DNA of 42,872 bases from an uncultured Chloroflexota bacterium. GTDB taxonomy: Bacteria; Chloroflexota; Chloroflexia; Thermomicrobiales; UBA6265. Under the pieces are notes generated by a model, which saw only the letters and a list, made by a program, of their open reading frames with translations, was not told where the DNA came from and searched no databases. The stretch's first letter is position 1. Each line of letters starts with the position of its first letter. The stretch spans positions 1 through 42,872 of the forward strand of contig CALGSZ010000138.1 of assembly GCA_937901745.1 (NCBI GenBank). Reading direction: 5' to 3'. A program made the position numbers and the translations under genes. Below are positions 16,841 through 24,931 of the stretch, one piece after another.

Positions 16841-17062
16841 ATGGCCGAGCAATTCAACATGCTGGTGATTGCCTGGCTCTTCATGCTCTTGATCGGCGGC
16901 TGGCTCCTGGTCAACGCGCTCATTGACCTCTGCGCTCGGCGGTTCCGTGACTGGCTGGGCGAGCGGTGGGCGCCACCCCGCTTGCGATGGAGCGAGCGCC
17001 GTAACGAGGATTCCGGCTCCTCCCACCGCGATTCGTCGCCGTACTCCCCGCTCCGTAGCTGA
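16841..17062 (+). CDS. Small single-pass membrane protein, unknown function
   Basis: 73 residues. One hydrophobic helix at about residues 7-29 (LVIAWLFMLLIGGWLLVNAL), then an Arg-rich amphipathic segment and a Ser-rich polar tail, predicted to lie in the cytoplasm by the positive-inside rule. GGAGGGA lies 5-6 bases before the ATG, a strong ribosome site. I recognise no family. It is convergent with another small membrane protein gene (17100-17315). Confidence 0.55.
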   Translation: MAEQFNMLVIAWLFMLLIGGWLLVNALIDLCARRFRDWLGERWAPPRLRWSERRNEDSGSSHRDSSPYSPLRS

Positions 17063-17099
17063 CTCGGTGATCTTCGTCTCTCGCGTCTGGCGATGACGC

Positions 17100-17315
17100 T
17101 CATCGCCGGCGGCGACGCACTGGCCGTCGCGTTGGTGGCGGCGGGAGTGGACGCCAGCGTCGCTGGAGCACGAAGGGACCGGCGACCGCGAAGGCAGCGG
17201 CCAGAACGATCCCAACCGCGGCATACACCCAAAGTCCGGCTGCGAGCGCCAGCATGACGATCACTCCGAACGCGCCCATCACGGCCCAAAAGATCGCGTT
17301 CGCCAGGGACGGCAT
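17100..17315 (-). CDS. Small two-helix membrane protein, unknown function
   Basis: 71 residues. Two hydrophobic segments (about 5-24 and 28-46: AIFWAVMGAFGVIVMLALAA and YAAVGIVLAAAFAVAGPFVL) and a C-terminal Pro/Arg-rich tail ending in five Arg codons. ATG 17315 is preceded by GAGGAG 5 bases upstream; an earlier in-frame start at 17330 is less likely. No family recognised. The basic tail could bind lipid head groups or nucleic acid; this is only suggested by composition. Confidence 0.5.
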   Translation of the reverse strand: MPSLANAIFWAVMGAFGVIVMLALAAGLWVYAAVGIVLAAAFAVAGPFVLQRRWRPLPPPPTRRPVRRRRR

Positions 17316-17544
17316 TGCTCTCCTCAGCACAATCGGCAGACGGATTTCTTCGTCAAGTCGCCCGCGCTCGCGACACAGGCGCCGTCGCGCGGCTCACCTC
17401 GACGGTAGCATCCCCGGCGGGCGAGTGAGCGAAGGGGAGTAGTCAATTCGGGCGGTTTCGGCCAACGACGTGCCTCTAGTCGATCGGCACGCGCCTGGCG
17501 TGAGGCATGGTGAGGCAGCCAGGCCACGGAGAGTGCCTGGCGTC

Positions 17545-17574
17545 GCGGGCTCGGGTTATGAGGCCGAGCCCCGC
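17545..17574 (-). terminator. Possible terminator of the sugar ABC transporter/dehydratase operon
   Basis: A 10-bp stem with one bulged base (17545-17554 with 17564-17574), about 30 bases past the stop of the last gene on the minus strand. There is no U-tract, so if it ends transcription it may need Rho, or it may simply protect the 3' end. Confidence 0.35.
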
Positions 17575-17601
17575 TCTCATGGAGTAGTGTGTCCCCGGCG
17601 G

Positions 17602-18780
17602 TTATTCCCAGGGACGATCGCCGAAGAAGGAGTAGCCCGGCTTCAGGTGTGCGCGGGCCACATCCTCGTTGAGGGTCAGCCCGTGGCCGGGCGCTTCGGT
17701 CAGGTGAATGAACCCATCCACGATGGGCGGCTCCCCGTCCACCAAATCGCCCCACCACGAGACATCGTGGGCGTGGAATTCGATCACCAGGAAATTGTTC
17801 ATCGCCGCGCAGACGTGCGCCGCCGCGACGGTCCCGACCGGGCTAGCGACGTTATGCGGCGCGACTGGGATGTAGTAGGTATCGGCGTGATCGGCGACCT
17901 TCTTCGCCTCCAGCAAGCCGCCCATTTTCGGGATGTCCGGCGCGATGATCTCCGCCGCCTGCTTCTCGATCAATTCTCGGAAGCCGTGCTTGCGGTAGAG
18001 GTTCTCCCCGGTGCAGATCGGCGTCCGCGTCGCCGCCGTCACCTTCGCCTGGGCATCAATGTTCTCCGGCGGCACCGGGTCCTCCAGCCAGAGGAGGTCG
18101 AGCGGCTCCAGCGCCTGGGCGAGCTTGATCGCATCCGCGACCGCGAACTTCCAGTGACAGTCCAGCGCGAGCATGACATCTGGCCCGATCGCCTCCCGGA
18201 CCGCCGTCGCGACCTCGACCATCCACTCCCGCTCACGCGTGCAGATCGTCCGATTGAACGGCTCGAACCAATGCCGCCGAGGATGGGGATCGTCGGAGAT
18301 GTCGAGGGTGAAAGGATTCTTGGCGTCGAGATCGAATTTGATCGCGGTGAATCCGGCGGCGCAGACCTCCTTCGCCCGCTCCGCGTACGACTCCGGCCGG
18401 TGGTCGCGCCCGGCGTGGCAGTCGGCGTAGACGCGGATCTTGTCGCGGAAGCGGCCGCCGAACAGGTTGTAGATGGGGGTATTCAGCGCCCGGCCGACGA
18501 GATCCCAGAGCGCCAGCTCGATCCCGCTGATCGCCGTCACCGTCGTTCCAGCGAGGGAGCCTTCCCCGGAGAGGCAACGGATCATCATCTCGTAGAGCTT
18601 GCCGATGTTGAATGGGTTCTCACCGATGAGCAGGGGCTTGGCCTTGTGAATCAGCTCGGCGACACCCGCGCCCCAATAGGCTTCGCCGAGTCCGCTGATA
18701 CCTTCGTCGGTATCGACGCGGACGAGCACCCAATCGAAGTTCCCCTCGATCACCGCGGTGCTGACGTTCGTGATCTTCAC
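17602..18780 (-). CDS. Mandelate racemase/muconate lactonizing family enzyme (acid-sugar dehydratase-like)
   Basis: 392 residues, enolase superfamily. The lid domain starts VKITNVSTAVIEGNFDW; the barrel carries K148-x-D150 (AIKFDLD), metal ligands D207 (LALDCHW), E233 (LWLEDP) and E259 (CTGENLY), D282 (IAPDIPK) and a catalytic-type H309 (VAPHNVASP). The K-x-D in place of K-x-K together with the distant His suggests a dehydratase of an aldonic or uronic acid rather than a two-base racemase; the substrate is not determined. GTG 18780 has GGGAGAG upstream; an earlier TTG at 18804 lacks one. It is the last gene of the ABC transporter operon, suggesting that the imported sugar or sugar acid is its substrate. 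Confidence 0.9.
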   Translation of the reverse strand: MKITNVSTAVIEGNFDWVLVRVDTDEGISGLGEAYWGAGVAELIHKAKPLLIGENPFNIGKLYEMMIRCLSGEGSLAGTTVTAISGIELALWDLVGRALNTPIYNLFGGRFRDKIRVYADCHAGRDHRPESYAERAKEVCAAGFTAIKFDLDAKNPFTLDISDDPHPRRHWFEPFNRTICTREREWMVEVATAVREAIGPDVMLALDCHWKFAVADAIKLAQALEPLDLLWLEDPVPPENIDAQAKVTAATRTPICTGENLYRKHGFRELIEKQAAEIIAPDIPKMGGLLEAKKVADHADTYYIPVAPHNVASPVGTVAAAHVCAAMNNFLVIEFHAHDVSWWGDLVDGEPPIVDGFIHLTEAPGHGLTLNEDVARAHLKPGYSFFGDRPWE

Positions 18781-18910
18781 CCGTGTCTCTCCCTTCCCTG
18801 ACAAAGGCGCTAATCACCGTATGTCACACGGCGCGACCGCGCCGCCCCGACGTGACGCGTCCGGCTGGCGATGGTCCGCGCGTGGTCTCCGTACGTAGGG
18901 ATAGGTGTGC

Positions 18911-20044
18911 TCAGACTCGCGCGGCCGCTCGCGGTGTGACGCTGGAGACCGCCTCGGCGGGCGGCAGCGCGGTTTCGGTCTGGGCATCGAACAGGTGGAG
19001 GGAGTCTTGATCGAACGACACCCAGATCCGGTCGTCCGGTGAGACGTGGAAGGACGGGTCCACGCTGGCGACGACGAGATGCGGACCGACTTGAACGTGG
19101 ACGAAGGTCAGATCGCCCGTCGGCTCGCTCGTGTAGACCTGGGCCGGCAGCGCTCCCGGAGCGGGCTGGTGCGAGAGGTGGATCTGATTGTGACGCGCGC
19201 CGACGATCAGATCGCCACTGCTCGCGTGGGCGCGATGGGCGTTGGCCGCCGAGAGCGGAATCTGCCAGCCGTCACCCACGAGCGAGGTCACGCCGTTCTC
19301 GCTGGTGACGCGGCCACGGAGAAAGTTCATCGAGGGACTGCCGATGAAGCCGGCCACGAAGACGTTGACCGGCCGGCTGTAAATCTCGTCCGGTGAGCCG
19401 TATTGCTGCAGGACGCCGCCGTTCATGACCGCGATCTTGTCCGCCATCGTCATCGCTTCGAGCTGGTCGTGCGTGACATAAATGACGGTGGCGCGCAACT
19501 CCTGGTGGAACCGCTTCAGCTCGGCTCGCATCTGGACGCGGAGCTTGGCGTCGAGGTTGGAAAGGGGCTCGTCCATCAAGAAGGCTTTCGGGTTCCGGAC
19601 GAGCGCTCGGCCGAGGGCGACGCGCTGCTGCTGGCCGCCGGAGAGCTCCCGTGGCCGCCGGTTGAGGAGCGGCTCGATTCCAAGGAGCGCGGCCGTGTCG
19701 CGGATGCGCTTCTCGCGCTCCGATTTGGGCACGCCGCGCATCTTCAAGGGGAATTCCAGGTTGGCGTAGACGCTCTTGTTCGGGTAGAGCGCGTAGTTCT
19801 GGAACACCATCGCGATGTCGCGATCTTTGGGATCGAGGTCATTGACCAGCTGGTCGCCGATATAGATGTTGCCGTCGCTCAGCTCGATCAGGCCGGCGAT
19901 CAGGTTGAGCGTCGTCGTCTTGCCACAGCCCGAGGGTCCGACGAGGGCGACGAACTCGCCGTCGCCGACGGTCAACGACACGTGATCGACCGCGACGACA
20001 TCGCCATACGTCTTGACGATCTCTTCCAGAATGACCTCTGCCAT
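18911..20044 (-). CDS. Sugar ABC transporter ATP-binding protein, MalK/UgpC type
   Basis: 377 residues. The nucleotide-binding domain has Walker A GPSGCGKT (36-43), Q-loop MVFQNYALYPNKSV, signature LSGGQQQR, Walker B AFLMDEPLSNLDAK and H-loop VTHDQLEAM. A C-terminal TOBE/MalK regulatory domain (about 240-360) follows. It powers uptake through the two permeases encoded just upstream. The ATG at 20044 has GAGGAG upstream. Gap to the permease gene is 124 bases. UgpC/MsmK-like ATPases sometimes serve several transporters. Confidence 0.95.
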   Translation of the reverse strand: MAEVILEEIVKTYGDVVAVDHVSLTVGDGEFVALVGPSGCGKTTTLNLIAGLIELSDGNIYIGDQLVNDLDPKDRDIAMVFQNYALYPNKSVYANLEFPLKMRGVPKSEREKRIRDTAALLGIEPLLNRRPRELSGGQQQRVALGRALVRNPKAFLMDEPLSNLDAKLRVQMRAELKRFHQELRATVIYVTHDQLEAMTMADKIAVMNGGVLQQYGSPDEIYSRPVNVFVAGFIGSPSMNFLRGRVTSENGVTSLVGDGWQIPLSAANAHRAHASSGDLIVGARHNQIHLSHQPAPGALPAQVYTSEPTGDLTFVHVQVGPHLVVASVDPSFHVSPDDRIWVSFDQDSLHLFDAQTETALPPAEAVSSVTPRAAARV

Positions 20045-20168
20045 AGCGCTCCTCGCTTGGAGTCGCTCGCCGCTCGGATCGGTCCCGACGCGGCGCGGTG
20101 CGCGGCGATTTCCAGCGGAGATGGTCCGCGCATCCTTGCCTATCGGCTCGCGGCGAGCGGCTCTCGGC

Positions 20169-21080
20169 TCATGTCTTGACCGCGCCTTCTGTCAGAGCCC
20201 GAACGAAATACTTCTGCAAGATCAAGAAGAGAGCGACGACAGGAACACTCATGATGAAGGCGGCAGCCATCAACCCGGGCCAATTGCTGGCGTATTCCGT
20301 GAAGAAGCGCTGCAGCCCGACCGGCAGCGTCAGGCGTTCCTCATTGTTGAGAAATGTCAACGCGTAGACATATTCGTTCCAAGCGAGGATGAAGGAATAG
20401 ATCGCGGTCGCGATGATCCCCGGCGCTGAGAGGGGCATCACCACTCGCCAGAAGGCCTGGAAGCGAGAGGCGCCATCTATCCGCGCGGCCATTTCGAGCT
20501 CCGGCGGGATGTTGTCGTAGAAGCCTTTCAGGAGCCAGATCGAGAGCGGCAAGCCGAACGTCAGATACGTCAGGATCAGCGAGCCGTGCGTGTTCACCAG
20601 GTGCAGCCAGCGCATCATGATGAATAGCGGCATGAGAAAGACGACGGCCGGGAACATATTGCGTAAGAGGACGGAGAAGAAGAGCGCTTCCCGGCCGGGA
20701 AAGCGGAAGCGAGAGAACGCGTAGGCGGCGGGGATGGCGATCATCACGCCGAGCACCGTCGTCGCCGATGAGACCCAGAAGCTATTGAAAAGATAGCGGA
20801 GGAAGGTGGGGCCGACCTCGCTGTATGGAGAGAGGAGCCGCTCGTAGTGGCGCAGCGTCGGGTTGCTGGGGAGCCACTGCGGCGGCTGCTGGAGCGCCGC
20901 CCACTCGCTCTTGAGCGAGGTCGAAAGCATCCAAAGCATCGGGACGACGGTGAAGATCAGCAGGAGAACCAGGTAGATCCAGCCGAGGATGTCCCAAATG
21001 CCGCGTCGGCGGCGGGTCCGTCGCGCTGCCGCCTTGGTCGCGGCGCGGGCAGCGGGCAGCGTCTGCTGAGCGGTGCTCAT
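20169..21080 (-). CDS. Carbohydrate ABC transporter permease, MalG family
   Basis: 303 residues, about six membrane helices after a basic N-terminus. The EAA loop that contacts the ATPase reads ELEMAARIDGASRFQAFWRV. The ATG at 21080 overlaps the stop of the preceding permease by 4 bases (ATGA) and has GGAGGAGA upstream, so the two are translationally coupled. A longer in-frame extension to 21473 runs through the coding region of the other permease in another frame and is rejected. Confidence 0.94.
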   Translation of the reverse strand: MSTAQQTLPAARAATKAAARRTRRRRGIWDILGWIYLVLLLIFTVVPMLWMLSTSLKSEWAALQQPPQWLPSNPTLRHYERLLSPYSEVGPTFLRYLFNSFWVSSATTVLGVMIAIPAAYAFSRFRFPGREALFFSVLLRNMFPAVVFLMPLFIMMRWLHLVNTHGSLILTYLTFGLPLSIWLLKGFYDNIPPELEMAARIDGASRFQAFWRVVMPLSAPGIIATAIYSFILAWNEYVYALTFLNNEERLTLPVGLQRFFTEYASNWPGLMAAAFIMSVPVVALFLILQKYFVRALTEGAVKT

Positions 21081-22042
21081 GCCGGTCTCCTCCGACGATC
21101 GCCGCGCGTCAATGCCTTTACGTAGAAGTAGCCGAGCGTCATCATCACGATGAAGAGAATTACCGAGTACGCTGAGGCGAGACCGAAACGGAGCCGTCCG
21201 AAGGCAAGCTGATAGACCTCGGTGATCCAAATCTCTGAGGCTCCGGCCGGTCCGCCGCCCGTCATGATCCAGACGATCGTGAATGAGTTGAGATTCGTCA
21301 CGAGCAGTAGGAGCGTCGTGATGATGATCACGCCTTTGAGATGCGGAATCGTGACGTGGATGAAGCGGTGCCACGTTCCGGCGCCGTCGACCATCGCCGC
21401 CCGGTGAAGCTGCTCGGGGACGGTCTGCAATCCGGCCAGGAGCATGATCATCGCGAATGGAAACTCTTTCCAAACGTTGGCGACGATGAGGGATGGCATG
21501 ACGCGGTCGATGTCGTCCAGGAAGTTGATCGGCCGATCAATCAGACCGAGATCCATCAACACACCGCTGATGAGCCCCGAGTCGGAGTGGTAGAGCCATC
21601 GCCAGATATAGGAGGCGGCGACGGCGGAGATGACGTACGGGATCAGCAGCAGGCCGCGGACGATTCCGCGGCCGATGAACTCCCGGTGAACGACGAGTGC
21701 CGCGGCAAAGCCGAGCACGAACGCGAAGAAGGTCGAGAAGATCGTCCAGATGAACGTGTTCCAGGTGACGTCGCGGAACGACTCGCTCCGCAGGATGCGC
21801 CGGTAGTTATCGAGCCCGACCCAGATCTTCTCGTCCATCGAGAGGGACGGCGGAGTGGCGAAGAAGGAGAGATAGACCGTGTAGTAGATCGGGTAGCCGA
21901 TGACGAGCAGCATGACGATGAGGGCCGGCGCGATGTAGAGATAGTCGGCCCAGTGGCGCACGATGCGAGCGAGAACGCTTTCGCGGCGACGCGCTGGGCG
22001 CGCGCCCACCACTGGGCGGGCGCGCGTCGTCGTCAACGCCAT
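21077..22042 (-). CDS. Carbohydrate ABC transporter permease, MalF family
   Basis: 321 residues with about six membrane helices; the first at about 35-58 (YLYIAPALIVMLLVIGYPIY). The EAA loop reads QLHRAAMVDGAGTWHRF. It forms the membrane channel with the MalG-type partner. It follows the binding-protein gene by 33 bases. Confidence 0.94.
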   Translation of the reverse strand: MALTTTRARPVVGARPARRRESVLARIVRHWADYLYIAPALIVMLLVIGYPIYYTVYLSFFATPPSLSMDEKIWVGLDNYRRILRSESFRDVTWNTFIWTIFSTFFAFVLGFAAALVVHREFIGRGIVRGLLLIPYVISAVAASYIWRWLYHSDSGLISGVLMDLGLIDRPINFLDDIDRVMPSLIVANVWKEFPFAMIMLLAGLQTVPEQLHRAAMVDGAGTWHRFIHVTIPHLKGVIIITTLLLLVTNLNSFTIVWIMTGGGPAGASEIWITEVYQLAFGRLRFGLASAYSVILFIVMMTLGYFYVKALTRGDRRRRPA

Positions 22043-22075
22043 GACTTCATCCCCGGCGGGCAGCGAAGCGCTGCA

Positions 22076-23587
22076 CTACAGTCCGGTCAGGAGTTCTTCG
22101 ATTTGCTCGCGCGCGGTTTGGCACGCTTCCTCGACGGACATGCTCTCCGTCAAGGCGTTCTGCATCATCTCCGGCACGATGATGTTCATGATCTCCGGCG
22201 ATTCCGGAATGACCGGGAACGGGATGCCGTAGGGGAGCATCGAGGTCGTGACGTCGAGGAACCGAATCGTCTCGAGCCGCTCCTTCATCCAGGTGGTCCG
22301 GAAACCGCGGATATTGCCGGGGTTCGAGCTGACCCAGGCAAGCTTCGTCGACCATTCCGGCCCGCACATGAAAGCGATCAGCGCCCGCGCGGCATCGCGG
22401 TCGAAATCGCCCTCGACCAGGTCCGGATTGAAGATGTGGATGTTGGAGCCGCCGAAGACGACCGCCCGGCGAGTCGGCCCCTCTGGGATGAGGCCGTACG
22501 CCATGCTCTCCACGACCTGATCGGCAATCACCTTGTCTTCGCCGGTGGCTTTGTTTGCGGCATCGATGATCGCGGCGTACTCGCTCGGGTGCGAGATCAT
22601 CATCGCCAGCTGCCCGGCGACGAAGGGATCGCGGTTCTCGGTCTGCGTGTTGGTCAAAGCGCCGACCGGGACCGACTTGTCGCGGACATACATGTCGTAG
22701 TGGGTCTGCAGCGCCGCTTGTGACCCCTCATTGTCGATGTAGATCTTGTCGTAGGTCGGGTTCGGCTCGGCCTCATCGAGGGCACCGCCACCATAGGCCC
22801 AAAGGACCGGCATGAAGCGGAATGGCGTATTGCCAGCATTGACGCGAGCGACCAGGCCGTAGCCGGCTTTACCGGTCTTTTCCTTGATGATCTTGGAGTA
22901 TTCGACAACGTCCGCCCACGTTGCCGGCGGAGACTCCGGGTCGAGACCGGCCTCGGCGAAGATGGCGCGGTTCCAGATGAACCCCATCGTCTCGTTGTTC
23001 GTCGGGACGCCGTAGCGTTTGCCTTCCCAGGTTACCGACTTCAGCGCGCCCGGCCAGAACTCCTCCTCGGAGAAGTTGAACTCATCGAGCGAGATCTCGG
23101 AGAGCTGGCCCTTGGCGGCGAACTCGACGCCCCAAAGGATCGGCATGCGGGCGACGACCGGTGCTGCCTTGCCGAGGGCGGCTGTCCGCAGCTTGTCGAG
23201 CATCTGGTTGTAGTCGAGGTTCTGAACATTGACTTCGATGTTCGGGTAGGTCTCCTTGAACGCGGCCCAGAACTCGGCATCGACTTGCTTCTCGATCTCA
23301 GAGGAGGCCTCGTTGGGGCCGACGTACCAGTAGCTGACCTTCCCCTTGTAGTCGAGCGGCACGACCTCGGCGACTTCTTCGGCGGTGTTGACCTCGAGCG
23401 TACCCGCCATCTGGCGGATTGTCTCAGGGTTCCACTGCTCCGGATCGACGCCGGTCTTATCGCTTTGGGCTAGTGCGTTGGTGGGGGCTACTCCGGCGGC
23501 TGCCAGTCCGGCGGCAGCGCCGAGACCGAGAACCTGACGGCGGGTGAGCTGCTGAGACAGGATACGGCGGTCGTTCTGCGAGGTCAT
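22076..23587 (-). CDS. Extracellular sugar-binding protein with Tat-type signal
   Basis: 503 residues, family 1 solute-binding protein. The N-terminus has a twin-arginine motif and hydrophobic core, LTRRQVLGLGAAAGLAA, followed by a likely cleavage at ALAQ, so it is exported folded; there is no lipobox Cys. The mature part shows family features such as VSYWYVGPNEASSEIEKQ, YGVPTNNETMGFIWNRAIF and GLDPESPPATWADVV. It captures the substrate for the MalF/MalG-type permeases. GGGAGG lies 9 bases before the ATG. It is the first gene of the operon; inverted repeats lie upstream in 23660-23745. Confidence 0.94.
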   Translation of the reverse strand: MTSQNDRRILSQQLTRRQVLGLGAAAGLAAAGVAPTNALAQSDKTGVDPEQWNPETIRQMAGTLEVNTAEEVAEVVPLDYKGKVSYWYVGPNEASSEIEKQVDAEFWAAFKETYPNIEVNVQNLDYNQMLDKLRTAALGKAAPVVARMPILWGVEFAAKGQLSEISLDEFNFSEEEFWPGALKSVTWEGKRYGVPTNNETMGFIWNRAIFAEAGLDPESPPATWADVVEYSKIIKEKTGKAGYGLVARVNAGNTPFRFMPVLWAYGGGALDEAEPNPTYDKIYIDNEGSQAALQTHYDMYVRDKSVPVGALTNTQTENRDPFVAGQLAMMISHPSEYAAIIDAANKATGEDKVIADQVVESMAYGLIPEGPTRRAVVFGGSNIHIFNPDLVEGDFDRDAARALIAFMCGPEWSTKLAWVSSNPGNIRGFRTTWMKERLETIRFLDVTTSMLPYGIPFPVIPESPEIMNIIVPEMMQNALTESMSVEEACQTAREQIEELLTGL

Positions 23588-23659
23588 CCTTGCACCTCCC
23601 GAGGTTCCAGGCTCCCCTGTGAGCCGTGCCCAATGACCCGTGTCCCGAACACCGGAGCC

Positions 23660-23690
23660 AAACGCGAACGCTTAGCCGCTCGTCGCGTTT
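23660..23690. promoter_or_regulatory. Inverted repeat upstream of the sugar ABC operon (copy 1)
   Basis: AAACGCGA (23660-23667) and its exact complement TCGCGTTT (23683-23690), separated by 15 bases, 73 bases upstream of the binding-protein ATG. It could be an operator for a sugar-responsive repressor or an mRNA leader hairpin. Confidence 0.35.
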
Positions 23691-23723
23691 CGCTAGGCGC
23701 AACAATGCGCCGTGGACGTGTCT

Positions 23724-23745
23724 GTTAGCTCCCTCCTTCGCTAAC
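23724..23745. promoter_or_regulatory. Inverted repeat upstream of the sugar ABC operon (copy 2)
   Basis: GTTAGC (23724-23729) and GCTAAC (23740-23745), separated by 10 bases. In the minus-strand transcript the loop would display GAAGGAGGGA. The half-sites resemble LacI-family operators, but the spacing is wider than usual. Confidence 0.3.
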
Positions 23746-23837
23746 GAGAGATATGCTCCGCCTACCGTGTGGGTGCCGAGCATTGAAACATTCGGGAATG
23801 ATTGATGTCAAGCGCCCAAATGGCTATCCATGTATTC

Positions 23838-24767
23838 CTATGCATCCAATGCATCCGGAGTCGCGGCCGAATCATTGCCCGCGGGTTTGGCATGTCCGGC
23901 GGGCAGGATCGTGATGGCAAGGAGAACGAGGTGGGTGCGGCCGATGTTGCGCGCAATGCCGACCGCGTCGGGCTGAGCGAAGACGGAGCCGCGAGCCGTG
24001 AGGAGGGTTTCCTTCCCGGGAGATAACGTCCTGGCGCGACCGGCGACGGAGCCGGGATTGTTCCCGGCGGCACTGCTGTAGGTGATTTCGCCGGACACGG
24101 CCGCGAGGCCGAGCGTGCCCGATTCAACGACGAACAGACGGGGGCCAGGCGCGGCGGGGAGAGCGATCTCGCTTCCCGTAGCGATGCCGAGTCGCTCGAA
24201 GCGAAGCTCGATCGGCGCCGCGGGAAGGGCATTGGCGACGCCCGCGACGAGCGGATCGACGACGACTCCGTTCGCGCTGGTGTGCGGGCTGACGGCGGAA
24301 GAACTGCCGCTGACGATGACGGTGTCGAGGAAGACGGCAGCTTGCGCGCCGTCGTTGCGTAGCTCGACCGGCTCGGGCCCGGTGGCGACGAAGTGGTCGC
24401 CTGGGCGAAGGATGACGGCTGGGCCGAAACCGGCCACGGCTCCGGGTGGAGCGTCGGCCGCGCGCAGGAATCCAAGATCCGGCGGGTCGACGGCGCCGAC
24501 CGCTACCTCGCCGGACTCGACGAGAAAGAGACGCGGACCAGCGATGGGCCCGCTATCAACGGCCGCGCCGGGTGGGAGCGTGAAGCGGACGAGCGCAATG
24601 AAGGCGGGAGCGGGGGGAGCGATCGCGAACTCGACGGAGAGGATTTGCCGGCTGGCCACGTCAGCCTCGGTGATCGGTCTCGATTCTTGGGCCGCCGCCA
24701 CGGAGGCGAACGCGGCGAGGGGAAGCGCAAGGCTCAGCAAGAGGAGGCTGAGAGCGGTTCGCCGCAT
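23838..24767 (-). CDS. Secreted protein with two cupin-like repeats
   Basis: 309 residues. A clear signal peptide (residues 1-27, LSLLLLSLALPLAAFASVAAAQ). The rest has two related halves: GPRLFLVESGEVAVGAV with VILRPGDHFVA in the first, and GPRLFVVESGTLGLAAV with RTLSPGKETLLTARGS in the second. This strand-turn pattern resembles cupin barrels, but the metal-binding His residues of active cupins are mostly missing, so it may be a binding rather than catalytic fold. ATG 24767 is chosen for AGGAGG 8 bases upstream; the frame is open further upstream without homology. Divergent from the cyclase gene. Function unknown. Confidence 0.75.
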   Translation of the reverse strand: MRRTALSLLLLSLALPLAAFASVAAAQESRPITEADVASRQILSVEFAIAPPAPAFIALVRFTLPPGAAVDSGPIAGPRLFLVESGEVAVGAVDPPDLGFLRAADAPPGAVAGFGPAVILRPGDHFVATGPEPVELRNDGAQAAVFLDTVIVSGSSSAVSPHTSANGVVVDPLVAGVANALPAAPIELRFERLGIATGSEIALPAAPGPRLFVVESGTLGLAAVSGEITYSSAAGNNPGSVAGRARTLSPGKETLLTARGSVFAQPDAVGIARNIGRTHLVLLAITILPAGHAKPAGNDSAATPDALDA

Positions 24768-24931
24768 GGAGTACCTCCTGAACGAGCCGTTGACAGGGCA
24801 GTGATGCGGAGTCTGACCATAGTGTACTGGCCTTCTGCGCGACGGCGAATATGCGCTCGCGCGGATGCCTCGCCTTCGGGGTAAGCTGCCGCACAAATCG
24901 AACCGCGGGATTCTGACTGCAGGAGGGAGTG

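Noticed and set aside
16693..17289. 198-codon minus-strand frame across the small membrane gene region
   Set aside because: Ser/Arg-rich without domain or ribosome site; the two small membrane genes in the same place have strong ribosome sites.
20169..21473. 434-residue form of the MalG-type permease
   Set aside because: The extra N-terminal part is the other permease's DNA read in another frame; the 4-base overlap start at 21080 with its ribosome site is clearly right.
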